Below, one piece after another: positions 9,760-19,263 of a stretch of DNA of 64,000 nt (position 1 is its first letter; the number at the start of each line of letters is the position of its first letter). The notes below the pieces were generated by a model. It was not told the DNA's origin. It saw only the letters and a program-made list of their open reading frames with translations, and made no database searches. The translations under genes and the position numbers were made by a program. Location: the NCBI GenBank assembly GCA_029237695.1, contig JAQRGA010000042.1, positions 62,001 to 126,000 of the forward strand, given 5' to 3'. Source of the stretch: Conchocele bisecta (taxonomy: Eukaryota > Mollusca > Bivalvia > Lucinida > Thyasiridae).

Positions 9760-11478
9760 ATGAAAAAAATTGAAGACTGGTTCGGTAAAAATACAGAAGT
9801 CTTAATTGCCACAGACCATGCTGGTCTAGAAATGAAAGATTTTCTCGTTAAAGAACTAAAAAATGCAAATATCAAAATAGTTGATCTCGGACCTAATCTA
9901 TTGGATCCTAAAGATGATTACTCAGACTATGCATCTAAACTTTCTCACCTTATTTCTATCGGAAAAGCATCCTGCGGTATTCTGATCTGTAGAAGCGGTG
10001 CAGGAATGACAATTAATGCTAACAGGTTTAATTATGTAAGAGCAATTTCTGCATACAATGAGAAATGTGCAATTTCTGGCAGAGAGCATAATGCAGCTAA
10101 TGTATTAGTTCTTCCTTCGGAATTTATTAATCTTGAAGAATCACTAAAAATCACTAAAGCATGGTTAAATACTCCATTCTCCAAAGAAGAACGCCATATC
10201 AGAAGACTTGAAAAAATTGAATCAAACTCATATGATGGAATAGCAACAATTAGAACAGCTGACCCAGAATTAGCTGAATATCTTGACGAAGAAGAAGAGA
10301 GACAGACTGACGGATTAGAACTTATTGCTTCTGAAAACTTCTGCAGCAAAGCTGTTCAGGCTGCTCAGGGAAGTATTCTTACAAATAAATATGCTGAAGG
10401 TTATCCAGGAAAACGTTATTACAGCGGTTGTCAAATTGCTGATAAAGTTGAACAGGCTGCTATTGATAGAGCTTGCGAACTTTTTGGTGCTGAAGCTGCT
10501 AATGTTCAAGCACATTCAGGAAGCCAAGCTAACATGGCTGCTTATTTCGCATTAGTTAAACCCGGTGATACTGTTTTAGCAATGAGTCTCGATCATGGCG
10601 GTCACTTAACTCATGGTCATCCATTAAACTTCAGCGGAATGCTTTACAACATAGTTCCTTACGGTGTTAATAAAGATACTGAAACTATTGACTATGATGA
10701 ATTGGAAAAAATAGCTCTTGAATGTAAACCAAAAATGCTTCTTGCAGGTGCAAGTGCTTATCCAAGAATTATAAATTTCAAAAGATTACGTGAGATTGCA
10801 GATAAAGTTGACGCAAAACTTTTTGTCGATATGGCTCATATTGCAGGTTTAGTTGCTACAGGATTGCATCCAAATCCAGTTCCCTACTGTGATATTGTTA
10901 CAAGTACAACACATAAATCATTAAGAGGCCCAAGAGGCGGATTAATTTTATGTAAAAAAGAATATTTAAAGACAGTTAATTCAAAAGTATTTCCCGGACT
11001 TCAGGGCGGTCCTCTAATGCATATTATTGCTGCAAAAGCTGTTTGTTTCCACGAAGCATTACAGGATAATTTTAAAACATATCAGCAGCAGGTTGTTAAA
11101 AATTCAAAACAGCTTGCAGAGGATTTAGCTAATTTTGGGTTCAGAATTGTATCAGGCGGAACAGACAATCATTTAATCCTCGTTGACCTAAGACCTAAAA
11201 ATATTACCGGTAAAGCTGCGGGTATTGCTTTAGAAAAAGCAGGTGTTACTGTTAACAAAAATATGATTCCATTTGATCCTGCAAAACCATTTATAACAAG
11301 TGGTATCAGAATTGGTACTCCTGCTGTTACAGCACGCGGCCTAAAAGAAAATGATATGCATCATATTGCTAAATGGATAGATAGAGCTGTAACTCATAAA
11401 GAGAATGAAGAAGAACTAGCAAAAATAGCAACAGAAGTAAAAGTCTTCATTGACAAATACCCAATGCCTGGTTTCTAA
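9760..11478 (+). CDS. Fused ribose-5-phosphate isomerase B and serine hydroxymethyltransferase
   Basis: 572 residues carrying two complete enzymes. Residues 1 to about 155 are RpiB-like (ribose-5-P to ribulose-5-P), with [12 protein letters not shown] and the catalytic cysteine at Cys77. Residues from about 160 to the end are GlyA (serine plus THF to glycine plus methylene-THF), with ELIASENF, the substrate-binding YSGC, and the PLP lysine Lys386 in [21 protein letters not shown] precedes the ATG. A strong terminator follows, and the phosphatase lies 71 bases upstream. The fusion joins the pentose phosphate pathway to one-carbon metabolism. Confidence 0.92.
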   Translation: MKKIEDWFGKNTEVLIATDHAGLEMKDFLVKELKNANIKIVDLGPNLLDPKDDYSDYASKLSHLISIGKASCGILICRSGAGMTINANRFNYVRAISAYNEKCAISGREHNAANVLVLPSEFINLEESLKITKAWLNTPFSKEERHIRRLEKIESNSYDGIATIRTADPELAEYLDEEEERQTDGLELIASENFCSKAVQAAQGSILTNKYAEGYPGKRYYSGCQIADKVEQAAIDRACELFGAEAANVQAHSGSQANMAAYFALVKPGDTVLAMSLDHGGHLTHGHPLNFSGMLYNIVPYGVNKDTETIDYDELEKIALECKPKMLLAGASAYPRIINFKRLREIADKVDAKLFVDMAHIAGLVATGLHPNPVPYCDIVTSTTHKSLRGPRGGLILCKKEYLKTVNSKVFPGLQGGPLMHIIAAKAVCFHEALQDNFKTYQQQVVKNSKQLAEDLANFGFRIVSGGTDNHLILVDLRPKNITGKAAGIALEKAGVTVNKNMIPFDPAKPFITSGIRIGTPAVTARGLKENDMHHIAKWIDRAVTHKENEEELAKIATEVKVFIDKYPMPGF

Positions 11479-11518
11479 TTAGTATATTACGCTAATAAAA
11501 AATATTGAAATCAATTCG

Positions 11519-11547
11519 AGCCGACTTATATTTAAGTTGGCTTTTTT
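11519..11547 (+). terminator. Rho-independent terminator after rpiB-glyA
   Basis: AGCCGACTT, six-base loop, AAGTTGGCT, then a run of six T. The stem has one G-T type pair. Confidence 0.8.
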
Positions 11548-11607
11548 CATTTATAAAAGAACTATCAATGAATAACTTATACTTTATTACAATAGCGTTA
11601 AGAGAAT

Positions 11608-12798
11608 ATGAATAATAAAATATACGATACAGTGATTATAGGTGCCGGTCCTGCAGGACTAACTGCCGCTATAACGATGGCAAAACATAATTATTCTATT
11701 CTTGTAATAGATAAGGAGCAGTTTCCAAGAGACAAAGTATGCGGTGATGGATTAACAGGAGATAGTCTGAGAGTTTTAAAAAATTTCAATCTGCTGAGCA
11801 GAATTGAGCAGGAAGGATTTATTTCTAATAAAATTGAATTATACACGGATAAAAATAGTAAGTTTACATTAAAAAACAAGGTTATTACTTTAAGAAGACT
11901 ACATTTTGATAAAATTTTATACGATGAAGCTATACGCCTAGGTATCGAATTTATAGTAGGGAAATATGAAGGAATAACACAAAATTATAAGAATTATACT
12001 CAACTGGAGATACACGAATCTAAATCTCAAAAGATGAAACATATCTCAGCTAAATATATAATTATTTCAACTGGGTGCCAAAGCGATAAAGGAATGCCAA
12101 AAATATTGCTCCCTAAAATATCAAAACCTGATCTTCTTGCCTACAGAGGATATTATAAAGTAAACTGGCCGATAGAAAATTTAAAAGTTTATTTTGCTGA
12201 AGAAATTGATCCTGGATATATTTGGGTCTTTCCAATGGGAAATAATATTTTCAACATTGGATGCGGCGGAAAAATAAATAAAGAAAAAACAAAAAAATTA
12301 AAATATTGCTTAAAAGATTTTATAAATCGAACGAATGCACAATTTTTCATGTCAGGTGAGTGGCTGGAAAAGCCTAAAGCTGCATTTTTAAGAGCTGACC
12401 TTTGTAATTTAAATGTCAGCAAAAAAAGTAAAAATATTATTTTAGCAGGAGAGACATTAGGTTCAACTTATCCATTTACAGGTGAAGGCATTGGAAAAGC
12501 TATGGATACAGGTATTATTGCAGGTAAAATATGTCTTAATGGACTAATTTCACCTGATACTAATTATAATTTATCTATAGAATATACTAGACAAATAAAA
12601 AAAAGAATTAGAAAAAATTATTATCCTTACAGAGCTGCTTATTTAACATTAGCAAAAACACCATTTAAAAAATATTTCTTTAAAAAAATATGTAAAAGTC
12701 CAAAAATTATGAATTTTATTTCTAAAATTCTTGATGAAAAAATTAGTCCAATGCAAATTTTCCATCCTAAGAGAATATTAGATTTATTTTCAAAATAG
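11608..12798 (+). CDS. Geranylgeranyl-reductase-family FAD oxidoreductase
   Basis: 396 residues. The FAD-binding GAGPAG is at the N-terminus, followed by the family signature FPRDKVCGDGL. A second FAD contact, GETLGSTYPFTGEGI, is near residue 285. Members reduce isoprenoid double bonds or hydroxylate quinones, and no neighbour shows the substrate. GAGA lies a few bases before the ATG at 11608. A decayed homologue may lie at 50650-51046. Confidence 0.82.
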   Translation: MNNKIYDTVIIGAGPAGLTAAITMAKHNYSILVIDKEQFPRDKVCGDGLTGDSLRVLKNFNLLSRIEQEGFISNKIELYTDKNSKFTLKNKVITLRRLHFDKILYDEAIRLGIEFIVGKYEGITQNYKNYTQLEIHESKSQKMKHISAKYIIISTGCQSDKGMPKILLPKISKPDLLAYRGYYKVNWPIENLKVYFAEEIDPGYIWVFPMGNNIFNIGCGGKINKEKTKKLKYCLKDFINRTNAQFFMSGEWLEKPKAAFLRADLCNLNVSKKSKNIILAGETLGSTYPFTGEGIGKAMDTGIIAGKICLNGLISPDTNYNLSIEYTRQIKKRIRKNYYPYRAAYLTLAKTPFKKYFFKKICKSPKIMNFISKILDEKISPMQIFHPKRILDLFSK

Positions 12799-12918
12799 AT
12801 AAAAATAACTAATATGAAAAAAATAATTTAATAATTTTTTTATTATAATGGCATAAATTTTTCTTAATGCTAAATTATTCCTTTTAGTTTTAATACATAT
12901 TGAGTAATTATATAAACT

Positions 12919-14163
12919 ATGAATCCTACAAAAACTACATTTTTAAGCTCGTTTGGTGCAGGTTTGGAATATTTTGATTTTATTATTTATGCCATGCTTG
13001 CAGGATATATAAGCCAGCTATTTTTTCCTGGAACAGACAAATTTGTATCCTTGATAGAAACATTCAGCGTATTTGCAATTGGTTATTTTGTAAGACCAAT
13101 AGGCGGAATTATTTTTGGAATGATTGGAGATAAATACGGACGTAAAGTAACATTTGTTGTAGTCCTGCTGCTCATGTCCATAGCAACAACTGCTATGGGA
13201 TTTCTGCCAACATACGCTTCTATTGGTGCTTATGCCGCTCTACTACTTATGCTTCTTCGAATAATACAGGGAATTTCATTCGGAGCAGAACTGCCATGTG
13301 CATTAACTTTTATCAGCGAACATGTTGGCAAAAGGTTTAGATCTGTTCATTGCGGCATACTAATCTCATTCGTTACAATGGGAGTTATAATGGGAACTTT
13401 TACTATTTATCTCCTTTCTACATATCTTACTAATAAAGAAATGCTGGCTTATGGCTGGAGAATTCCATTTTTTATAGGCGGTGGACTTGCGATTATAACA
13501 TTTTTCATACGGTTTTTTACAACAGAGACTCCTCTGTTTAAAAAACAGAAAAATAAACCTAAAAATACTCTTTGGCTGCTCGTAACAGAATATTACAGGC
13601 AAATTGCTATCGGCATAGGGATTATGCTGCTGCCAAGCGTTTTAATTATGTTCGTAATGTGCATGCCTACTTATTTTGTCTCTGCATATGGATATGATGT
13701 CGAAGATGTTTATTATGCAATAACAGTAGGGTATATTTGGTCAGTAATATCACTTCCTATATTCAGTTTTATATCTGATTTAATAACAAGAAAAGCTTTG
13801 TTAATACTTGCCTCTCTTGCATTTATTACTTCAGGAATATATTTATTTAGAATGTTAGGCGATAATACATTTTATAACCTGATAGTTTTTATAATAATTT
13901 ATCAAACATTCATTTCAGCACTCTCTGCATGCTTTTATCCAATGCTGGCAGAGAGTTTTCCCACTAAAATAAGATATACTGGTGTGGCATTTTGTTATAA
14001 CATTACTTTTGCATTCGCAGCACTTATCCCAATGCTGGTTAATTTTGTATATAATCTTAATAATGAATCAAAATATGTTTCAATTATATTAATTTTAATT
14101 GCAGTTGTTACATTAATAAGTGCTGGACTGAGTGAAGACTGTACAGGCGAAGAGCTAACATAA
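12919..14163 (+). CDS. MFS transporter of the metabolite:H+ symporter type
   Basis: 414 residues with about 12 hydrophobic helices. The N-terminus (SSFGAGLEYFDFIIYAML) is typical of the MHS group that includes ProP, KgtP and CitA. The loop motif GDKYGRK lies between helices 2 and 3, and TTETPLF follows helix 6. The substrate is probably a carboxylate, osmolyte or amino acid, but the sequence does not say which. It is an inner-membrane protein convergent with cmk. Confidence 0.85.
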   Translation: MNPTKTTFLSSFGAGLEYFDFIIYAMLAGYISQLFFPGTDKFVSLIETFSVFAIGYFVRPIGGIIFGMIGDKYGRKVTFVVVLLLMSIATTAMGFLPTYASIGAYAALLLMLLRIIQGISFGAELPCALTFISEHVGKRFRSVHCGILISFVTMGVIMGTFTIYLLSTYLTNKEMLAYGWRIPFFIGGGLAIITFFIRFFTTETPLFKKQKNKPKNTLWLLVTEYYRQIAIGIGIMLLPSVLIMFVMCMPTYFVSAYGYDVEDVYYAITVGYIWSVISLPIFSFISDLITRKALLILASLAFITSGIYLFRMLGDNTFYNLIVFIIIYQTFISALSACFYPMLAESFPTKIRYTGVAFCYNITFAFAALIPMLVNFVYNLNNESKYVSIILILIAVVTLISAGLSEDCTGEELT

Positions 14164-14233
14164 TAATTTATCATTTAATAGTGCCTGTTTAGCTCAGAAC
14201 TAAGCAATCAGAATTTACAGAAATACTACACCA

Positions 14234-14908
14234 TCAGCTATCAACTATTCTAATAACAGCCTGAATAACTTCTTTAATTGTCATATCACTGCTATCAATC
14301 AAGACAGCATCTTCTGCCTGTCTTAGAGGTGCAACTTCTCTTTGTGAATCTCTTTTATCACGTTCGCTAATATCATTAGCTACAGTTACAATAGTAGAAT
14401 CAGGTGGATTTTCATCATTCTGTTTTAATCTTCTTAAGCCTCTAACTTTAGCTGATGCAGTAAGATAAAATTTATATTTTGCATCAGGAAAAACATTTGT
14501 TCCTATATCGCGACCTTCCATTACGATTAAACCAAATTTTGTAAATTTTCTCTGTTCATTAACCAGCCAATTACGTATAACTCTGCTTTCAGCAATCTTA
14601 CTAGCTCCGCTAGATGCTTTACTTGATCTAATTTCCTTAGTATTTGCAGGCTCATTATTAATAGTTAAAATCATTTTTTTAGCATCGGATAAAATATAAG
14701 ATACAGATAAATTTATAATCAGTGTAGAAAGCTGTTCCTCTGTTACATTATCCAAATCAATATTATTATTAATTGCTGATATGGCAGCAGCTCTATACAT
14801 ATTGCCGGTATTTATATAATAAGCCCCTAACTTTGCGGCAATTAATTTTGCGACACTACTTTTACCGGAAGCGGCCGGTCCGTCTATTGCTATAACTAGA
14901 TTTTCCAT
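14234..14908 (-). CDS. cmk: Cytidylate kinase
   Basis: 224 residues. The P-loop GPAASGKS occupies residues 10-17. Downstream are NTGNMYRA, the EGRDIGTNVFPDA segment that contacts CMP, and RDKRDSQREVAPL of the lid and base region. The length is normal for the family. It phosphorylates CMP and dCMP for nucleotide and CDP-lipid synthesis. It is last of a minus-strand series that includes the CobS-like and acyltransferase genes. Confidence 0.95.
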   Translation of the reverse strand: MENLVIAIDGPAASGKSSVAKLIAAKLGAYYINTGNMYRAAAISAINNNIDLDNVTEEQLSTLIINLSVSYILSDAKKMILTINNEPANTKEIRSSKASSGASKIAESRVIRNWLVNEQRKFTKFGLIVMEGRDIGTNVFPDAKYKFYLTASAKVRGLRRLKQNDENPPDSTIVTVANDISERDKRDSQREVAPLRQAEDAVLIDSSDMTIKEVIQAVIRIVDS

Positions 14909-14990
14909 TTAATACTCTCTTTCATATTTTAAATATTTTTAAATCTAAATACTTTTTGTTTACCAACCTTTTACATCATCAACTATCAAT

Positions 14991-15764
14991 CTAATTCTGA
15001 GTTACTGCAATAAGCCCAATTATTAGTACCAGTATTTCAATATATTTACCTGATACACCAATATTCTTACCAAATAGACCATTACTATTATTTAAATGTC
15101 TTTTCATCTGCAGACTTATTACCAAAGTAAGTATATAAGCAATTACTGCAGCAGCAAAAACATACCATCCAAAAACGGCACATATAACTGCAGGAATTAT
15201 CCATACAATAATATTTGATCTTCTATCAGAAATATTAATTAATGAGTCTGAAGAATTTATGGCAAGGTATCCCTGTGTACTCATGGAAAGTGTTATAATT
15301 ATAATAATCCAACTAAAATTGTGAGCATAAATTATAACTCCTAGGCAGATAATCCTAAGTAGAAATATTGCAATAAAAATATAAATAAAAAGATAATTAT
15401 CTTCCTTTAAACTTTTTTGTTCTCCAGAACTTTTTCCTGAACTAGCAAATAATCTCTTAGTTAAAGAGTGTACCATATTATTTGTATCTCCGCCATAACT
15501 CAGTATTTCACATATCAATATTATTGTAATTGAACATAATATAGCAGCTAAAACCGTACCAAATAGCAGAGACATAATTAGTATAAAAATATAAGCTATA
15601 ACCCCCAGAATAAGTCCAATCATAGGAACTGCATACAAAATATTTTCTTCATTTGTACTGCATGCTGAACTAATTTTATTACTTAGAGGAAAAGGTATTT
15701 CAAAAAATAAGTTCCAGGCTTTAAAAAAAGGCACTAATAATTTATTAACAAAAATGTTTTCCAT
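14991..15764 (-). CDS. Degenerate CobS-like integral membrane protein
   Basis: 257 residues with about seven hydrophobic segments. The opening (FFEIPFPLS, then AVPMIGLILG) and the layout resemble adenosylcobinamide-GDP ribazoletransferase, which joins alpha-ribazole to the corrin ring. The usual acidic GGLHLDGLADTADG segment is here reduced to SYGGDTNNMVHS, and the conserved DSRIGAYG region is not recognisable. The protein may therefore be inactive for cobalamin or have a new role. No other cobalamin gene is in the window. The family call is tentative. Confidence 0.5.
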   Translation of the reverse strand: MENIFVNKLLVPFFKAWNLFFEIPFPLSNKISSACSTNEENILYAVPMIGLILGVIAYIFILIMSLLFGTVLAAILCSITIILICEILSYGGDTNNMVHSLTKRLFASSGKSSGEQKSLKEDNYLFIYIFIAIFLLRIICLGVIIYAHNFSWIIIIITLSMSTQGYLAINSSDSLINISDRRSNIIVWIIPAVICAVFGWYVFAAAVIAYILTLVISLQMKRHLNNSNGLFGKNIGVSGKYIEILVLIIGLIAVTQN

Positions 15765-15861
15765 AATTCTCCTTAAATATTTTACACTTCATATAATTTA
15801 CCGGCTTTTATAACCAAGTTAGCAATGACTAAATAATCTAAACGATTTAAATACTATAATA

Positions 15862-16599
15862 TTAATTTGTTAATTCCATATATTTACTATTCATAATATC
15901 ATAAACTTTTTTTGAAAAAGATTTTCTATCTTCACCTTCATCCGACATAATACTTGGCAGAATGTATAAATCAGCATAAATATTTTTCATTCTTAAAACT
16001 ATGTTTGCATGCTTCACCAAAGTTTCATCTTTGCACCAGCAAATTTTATCATTATCTTTATATTTTATTAATACAGGCGTAATATAAAATTTACCTCTAA
16101 TAGCAGCTTCAAAGGTTGTTGACTTAAATGGAAGCAAATCACTTTTACCGTCACTTATCGCTCCTTCAGGAAAACTAATAATATAAATGTCATTTTTCAC
16201 TGTCTGGATAAATTCGTTCATAATTTTTACTGCACCTTTTTTAGAACTCCTATCCACCCATATTGGTTTTGAGCGACCTAAAATATAACCTAAGAAAGGC
16301 CATTTTGTTATTTCTGACATTGCTGCAAACCTAAGTGGAAAAATAGCTCCCAATATAAAAATATCTATATAACTTAAATGATTTGATACTATCAAACTTT
16401 TAATACTTTTAGCATCACCATGAACAGAAACTTTTAATCCTAATATTTTTGCAACACAGCAGCACCAAAATTTAGAGACGTATGAAATGCGTTTAATACC
16501 TTTCCATTTTCCAATACCTACAATCAAAATATATGGCAGGATAATAAGGCTGACAGCAGTAAATAAAAAAATACGAAGGATTAATTTAATTGTTCCCAT
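15862..16599 (-). CDS. PlsC/OlsA-type O-acyltransferase
   Basis: 245 residues. A hydrophobic anchor spans residues 6-30. The HX4D catalytic motif is NHLSYID (His74, Asp79), and FPEGAISDG is the second acyltransferase block. The family acylates lysophosphatidate, or lyso-ornithine lipid in OlsA. It lies 70 bases after an OlsB-like gene on the same strand, which favours an OlsA role. A PlsC role in phosphatidate synthesis remains possible. Confidence 0.8.
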   Translation of the reverse strand: MGTIKLILRIFLFTAVSLIILPYILIVGIGKWKGIKRISYVSKFWCCCVAKILGLKVSVHGDAKSIKSLIVSNHLSYIDIFILGAIFPLRFAAMSEITKWPFLGYILGRSKPIWVDRSSKKGAVKIMNEFIQTVKNDIYIISFPEGAISDGKSDLLPFKSTTFEAAIRGKFYITPVLIKYKDNDKICWCKDETLVKHANIVLRMKNIYADLYILPSIMSDEGEDRKSFSKKVYDIMNSKYMELTN

Positions 16600-16669
16600 A
16601 ATGAATTACTTTTAAAGAATTTTTTATTATTTATGGCAGAATTACAAAAAACTAAAGCCATATATTAAA

Positions 16670-17497
16670 TCATACTCTATTTTGCAAATTATAATGCTTT
16701 GAGTATCGTTCAGGAAGATTAAATGAATCTAAAATAATAAGAAAATCAATCGTTTTAAACTCAGGATCATAAAGTGGCAGCCCTGCAATTTTTGCTCCAA
16801 GTCTTAAGTATCCTTTTAACAATGGCGGCACATGATTTTTGAACGTATCTGAAATATCATCCAAATATTTTTGAATTTCACATTCATCAGGACGATCCAG
16901 TATATAATTTTTTTGTGGATGACCATCTATCAACTCAGAAATCAAATTCTCTCTTTTAAGATGTTCATAAACAGCCCATGTTGCTGCCAGATTGTAGCCA
17001 TCGAAACTAACACAGCCAAATAGGTATCTCAATTGGGAACGCCTCATTAACATAGCCAACCCCCCCCAAAGTAGCAACACCGCAGAGCCTCTTCTAAACT
17101 CTTTTATTACACATGATCTACCAACTTCCATACTGAGAGGAGCAATTTTATCCAAACCTTTCATTTCATATTCACCAGCAGAATAAAAGCCTATAGATTT
17201 AGTAGCAATCGATCCTAAATATGCCCTGTATGTACCTACTAGTAAATTAGTTTCTTTATTTAATACAATTATATGTAGGCAGTACTCATCATATTTATCC
17301 AAATCTACACCATTTTCATTAGCACTGTGAAGACCATGCCCCTGCTCTACATTAAAAACTTCATACCTAAGGCGTAAAGTTTTATCGATTTCTTCCTGAG
17401 TTTCAGCTATTTTTATTAAATATTTTTTAGATTCAGCTAATATCACAGGCTCTACAATATATTTTGGAAATTTTTCAAAATTTAATCTACTCATCAT
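16670..17497 (-). CDS. OlsB-like GNAT N-acyltransferase
   Basis: 275 residues. LRYEVFNVEQGHG, then DKYDEYCLHIIV and VGTYRAYLG, match the hemolysin-like/OlsB acyltransferases that attach 3-hydroxyacyl chains from ACP to the amino group of ornithine or other amino acids. EVGRSCV and the DGYN segment follow. With the adjacent O-acyltransferase it makes a plausible two-step aminolipid pathway. The coding strand has a run of eight G at 17060-17067 (WGG codons), unusual in this AT-rich sequence. No strong ribosome site is seen, and the second ATG at 17494 is an alternative start. Confidence 0.75.
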   Translation of the reverse strand: MMSRLNFEKFPKYIVEPVILAESKKYLIKIAETQEEIDKTLRLRYEVFNVEQGHGLHSANENGVDLDKYDEYCLHIIVLNKETNLLVGTYRAYLGSIATKSIGFYSAGEYEMKGLDKIAPLSMEVGRSCVIKEFRRGSAVLLLWGGLAMLMRRSQLRYLFGCVSFDGYNLAATWAVYEHLKRENLISELIDGHPQKNYILDRPDECEIQKYLDDISDTFKNHVPPLLKGYLRLGAKIAGLPLYDPEFKTIDFLIILDSFNLPERYSKHYNLQNRV

Positions 17498-17657
17498 ATT
17501 TTAAATACGCTATCCTTATTATTAAGGTTTGTATGGTTAAAGATATAATTATGATAATAATAATATAAAATTGCCCCATTTAAAAGTTTAATAATCTCAA
17601 AAAACATTTTTTTCTATATCTTTTTTGAGTAATACTATTGAAAAACTATATGGAATA

Positions 17658-17683
17658 TAGTAACGTTACTATTAGTAACGTTA
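17658..17683. promoter_or_regulatory. Tandem TAGTAACGTTA operator-like repeats
   Basis: TAGTAACGTTA occurs twice, 15 bases apart, each containing the palindrome TAACGTTA. The first is extended to AGTAACGTTACT. The site lies about 160 bases upstream of the olsB-like gene on the minus strand. The rest of the 315-bp gap (17498-17812) shows only AT-rich spacer and an imperfect hairpin near 17738-17766. Confidence 0.4.
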
Positions 17684-17812
17684 ATGACTATTTTCAGATT
17701 TTTACCATCTTTTAAAAAATAAATTGATGTGGCGGAGCGTGTTCAAGTTTTTCAATTTATTTGAGAAAACTCAATTCCCATCAAACTAACAATGATCAAA
17801 TGTTAACTGGAA

Positions 17813-18562
17813 TCAAGCTATGAATACAGCATCGCAAATAGCACATGAAACCTTTCTCCCCTTTAAGCTGGAATCTAACTCATACTTATAGTCACACATT
17901 GGACACTTTATCGAAAATTTAGTCGAATCATTATTATAAATAAGGTCTGAATTAATAACAAATTTATACCCGCAACCTTCACACTCAGTATTAGATCCCA
18001 TTAAATTTGAGTCAACTTTACATTTAACAGTACATTTTGGACAAAAAATTTCTATTTTTAAATTTTCTTTTAGAAGAGATTTATTCAATGTTGACTTCTC
18101 TTTGTGAAATCCATTGTTCGCCTGTGCACTAATCTGATCAGCAATTTGCTGATTTATATTTGGATTTATTTCTGCTCCGTCAGAAAAATTATTTTCATCA
18201 GAACCATGTGGACTCCCATACCTATTTACACCTTTTGAAGATGGTCGTAACATAAGATTCATCTCTAGAAATGGAATAAACTTAAACAGCAGGAACCACC
18301 ACCCTGATCTATTTATATCATGAAGCCTTCTAACACTAAAACTGATATTAAGAGCAGCAAAAACAATAGTAAAAAGTAAAATTATTATAGCTAGAACGAG
18401 ATTTAATAAATTAGGACCTGAATATGAAATAGAAGTAGGAAGAACAAAAAAACGGAGAAATAAAAAAATTATTCCACTAAAATTAGCAAATAGCCAATAT
18501 GATTTTCTAGATAATCTACCTTTAAACTTAAAGAGGTTTAATCTTTTAAAATACCATTTCAT
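17813..18562 (-). CDS. DUF805 membrane protein with two C-terminal zinc ribbons
   Basis: 249 residues. Residues 1 to about 115 form a DUF805 domain: FKFKGRLSRKSYWLF, three to four hydrophobic helices, and VRRLHDINRSGWW. A linker leads to two MJ0042-like zinc ribbons, one with CPKC and CEGC, the other with CPMC and CAIC. This pairing suggests a membrane protein that binds metal or nucleic acid in the cytoplasm. The function is unknown. It is divergent from the winged-helix gene at 18627, with 64 bases between them. Confidence 0.7.
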   Translation of the reverse strand: MKWYFKRLNLFKFKGRLSRKSYWLFANFSGIIFLFLRFFVLPTSISYSGPNLLNLVLAIIILLFTIVFAALNISFSVRRLHDINRSGWWFLLFKFIPFLEMNLMLRPSSKGVNRYGSPHGSDENNFSDGAEINPNINQQIADQISAQANNGFHKEKSTLNKSLLKENLKIEIFCPKCTVKCKVDSNLMGSNTECEGCGYKFVINSDLIYNNDSTKFSIKCPMCDYKYELDSSLKGRKVSCAICDAVFIA

Positions 18563-18626
18563 TTAACAAACTCCAATAAAAATAATTAGACCTAAAAAAT
18601 CTTTAAAACTATTTTTAATTATATAA

Positions 18627-19232
18627 ATGAGTCTCAATAAAAACAATCTTTTTAAATTAGAAATTTTGAAACATGTTGAATCAACTCCTAAACTCAGCAA
18701 TAGAATTATTGCGGCAAAACTTGGATGCAGCGTAAAGCTTGCACATACTCTTTTGAAAAAAATGGCATTAAAAGGTCTATTTAGTATCAAAAAACTTAAT
18801 TCCAGACACTGGGAATATTTTTTAACACCTGAAGGATTATCAGAAAAAATAAAACTAACCTATGAATTTTTAGAATTTTCTATGCATTTTTATCATGACG
18901 CCAGAAAAAAGAGTTCACAGGTTTGCAGAAAAATAGCTGATCAAAATATAAAAAATATAGGTTTGATAGGCACTGGTGATTTAGCAGAAATAGTATATCT
19001 TGGGATAAAGGAGTGGAATCTTAATTTAGTAGAAGTATTTGATGACCTGCATAATAATTTCTTAGGAAACCCTGTTAAAACTTTTTCTAAACTATCAAAC
19101 TCTTTTGCAGATAATTTAATAGTATGCATGTACGATAAATCACATCCAACAACCAAAAATTACTTGCCTAAAAAAGTCAAAAACATTATGCTTAAGAATG
19201 ATCAATCAGACAAACTAATCTGGATATTTTAA
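18627..19232 (+). CDS. Winged-helix regulator with Rossmann-like C-terminal half
   Basis: 201 residues. Residues 1 to about 70 form a winged helix-turn-helix: SNRIIAAKLGCSVKLAHTLLKKM, then a wing and LTPEGLSEKI, like the MarR-type regulators found at exopolysaccharide loci. The second half begins IKNIGLIGTGDLAEIVY, a nucleotide-binding-like turn similar to PglD-type Rossmann starts. It is the first plus-strand gene of the polysaccharide locus, so it may control it. Its ligand is unknown. Confidence 0.65.
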   Translation: MSLNKNNLFKLEILKHVESTPKLSNRIIAAKLGCSVKLAHTLLKKMALKGLFSIKKLNSRHWEYFLTPEGLSEKIKLTYEFLEFSMHFYHDARKKSSQVCRKIADQNIKNIGLIGTGDLAEIVYLGIKEWNLNLVEVFDDLHNNFLGNPVKTFSKLSNSFADNLIVCMYDKSHPTTKNYLPKKVKNIMLKNDQSDKLIWIF

Positions 19233-19263
19233 GTCTATATTAAATTTACCAAAACTTTTATTT

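Noticed and set aside
10325..10555. Open frame inside the rpiB-glyA gene on the same strand
   Set aside because: It is a shifted-frame shadow of strongly conserved GlyA sequence with no ribosome site.
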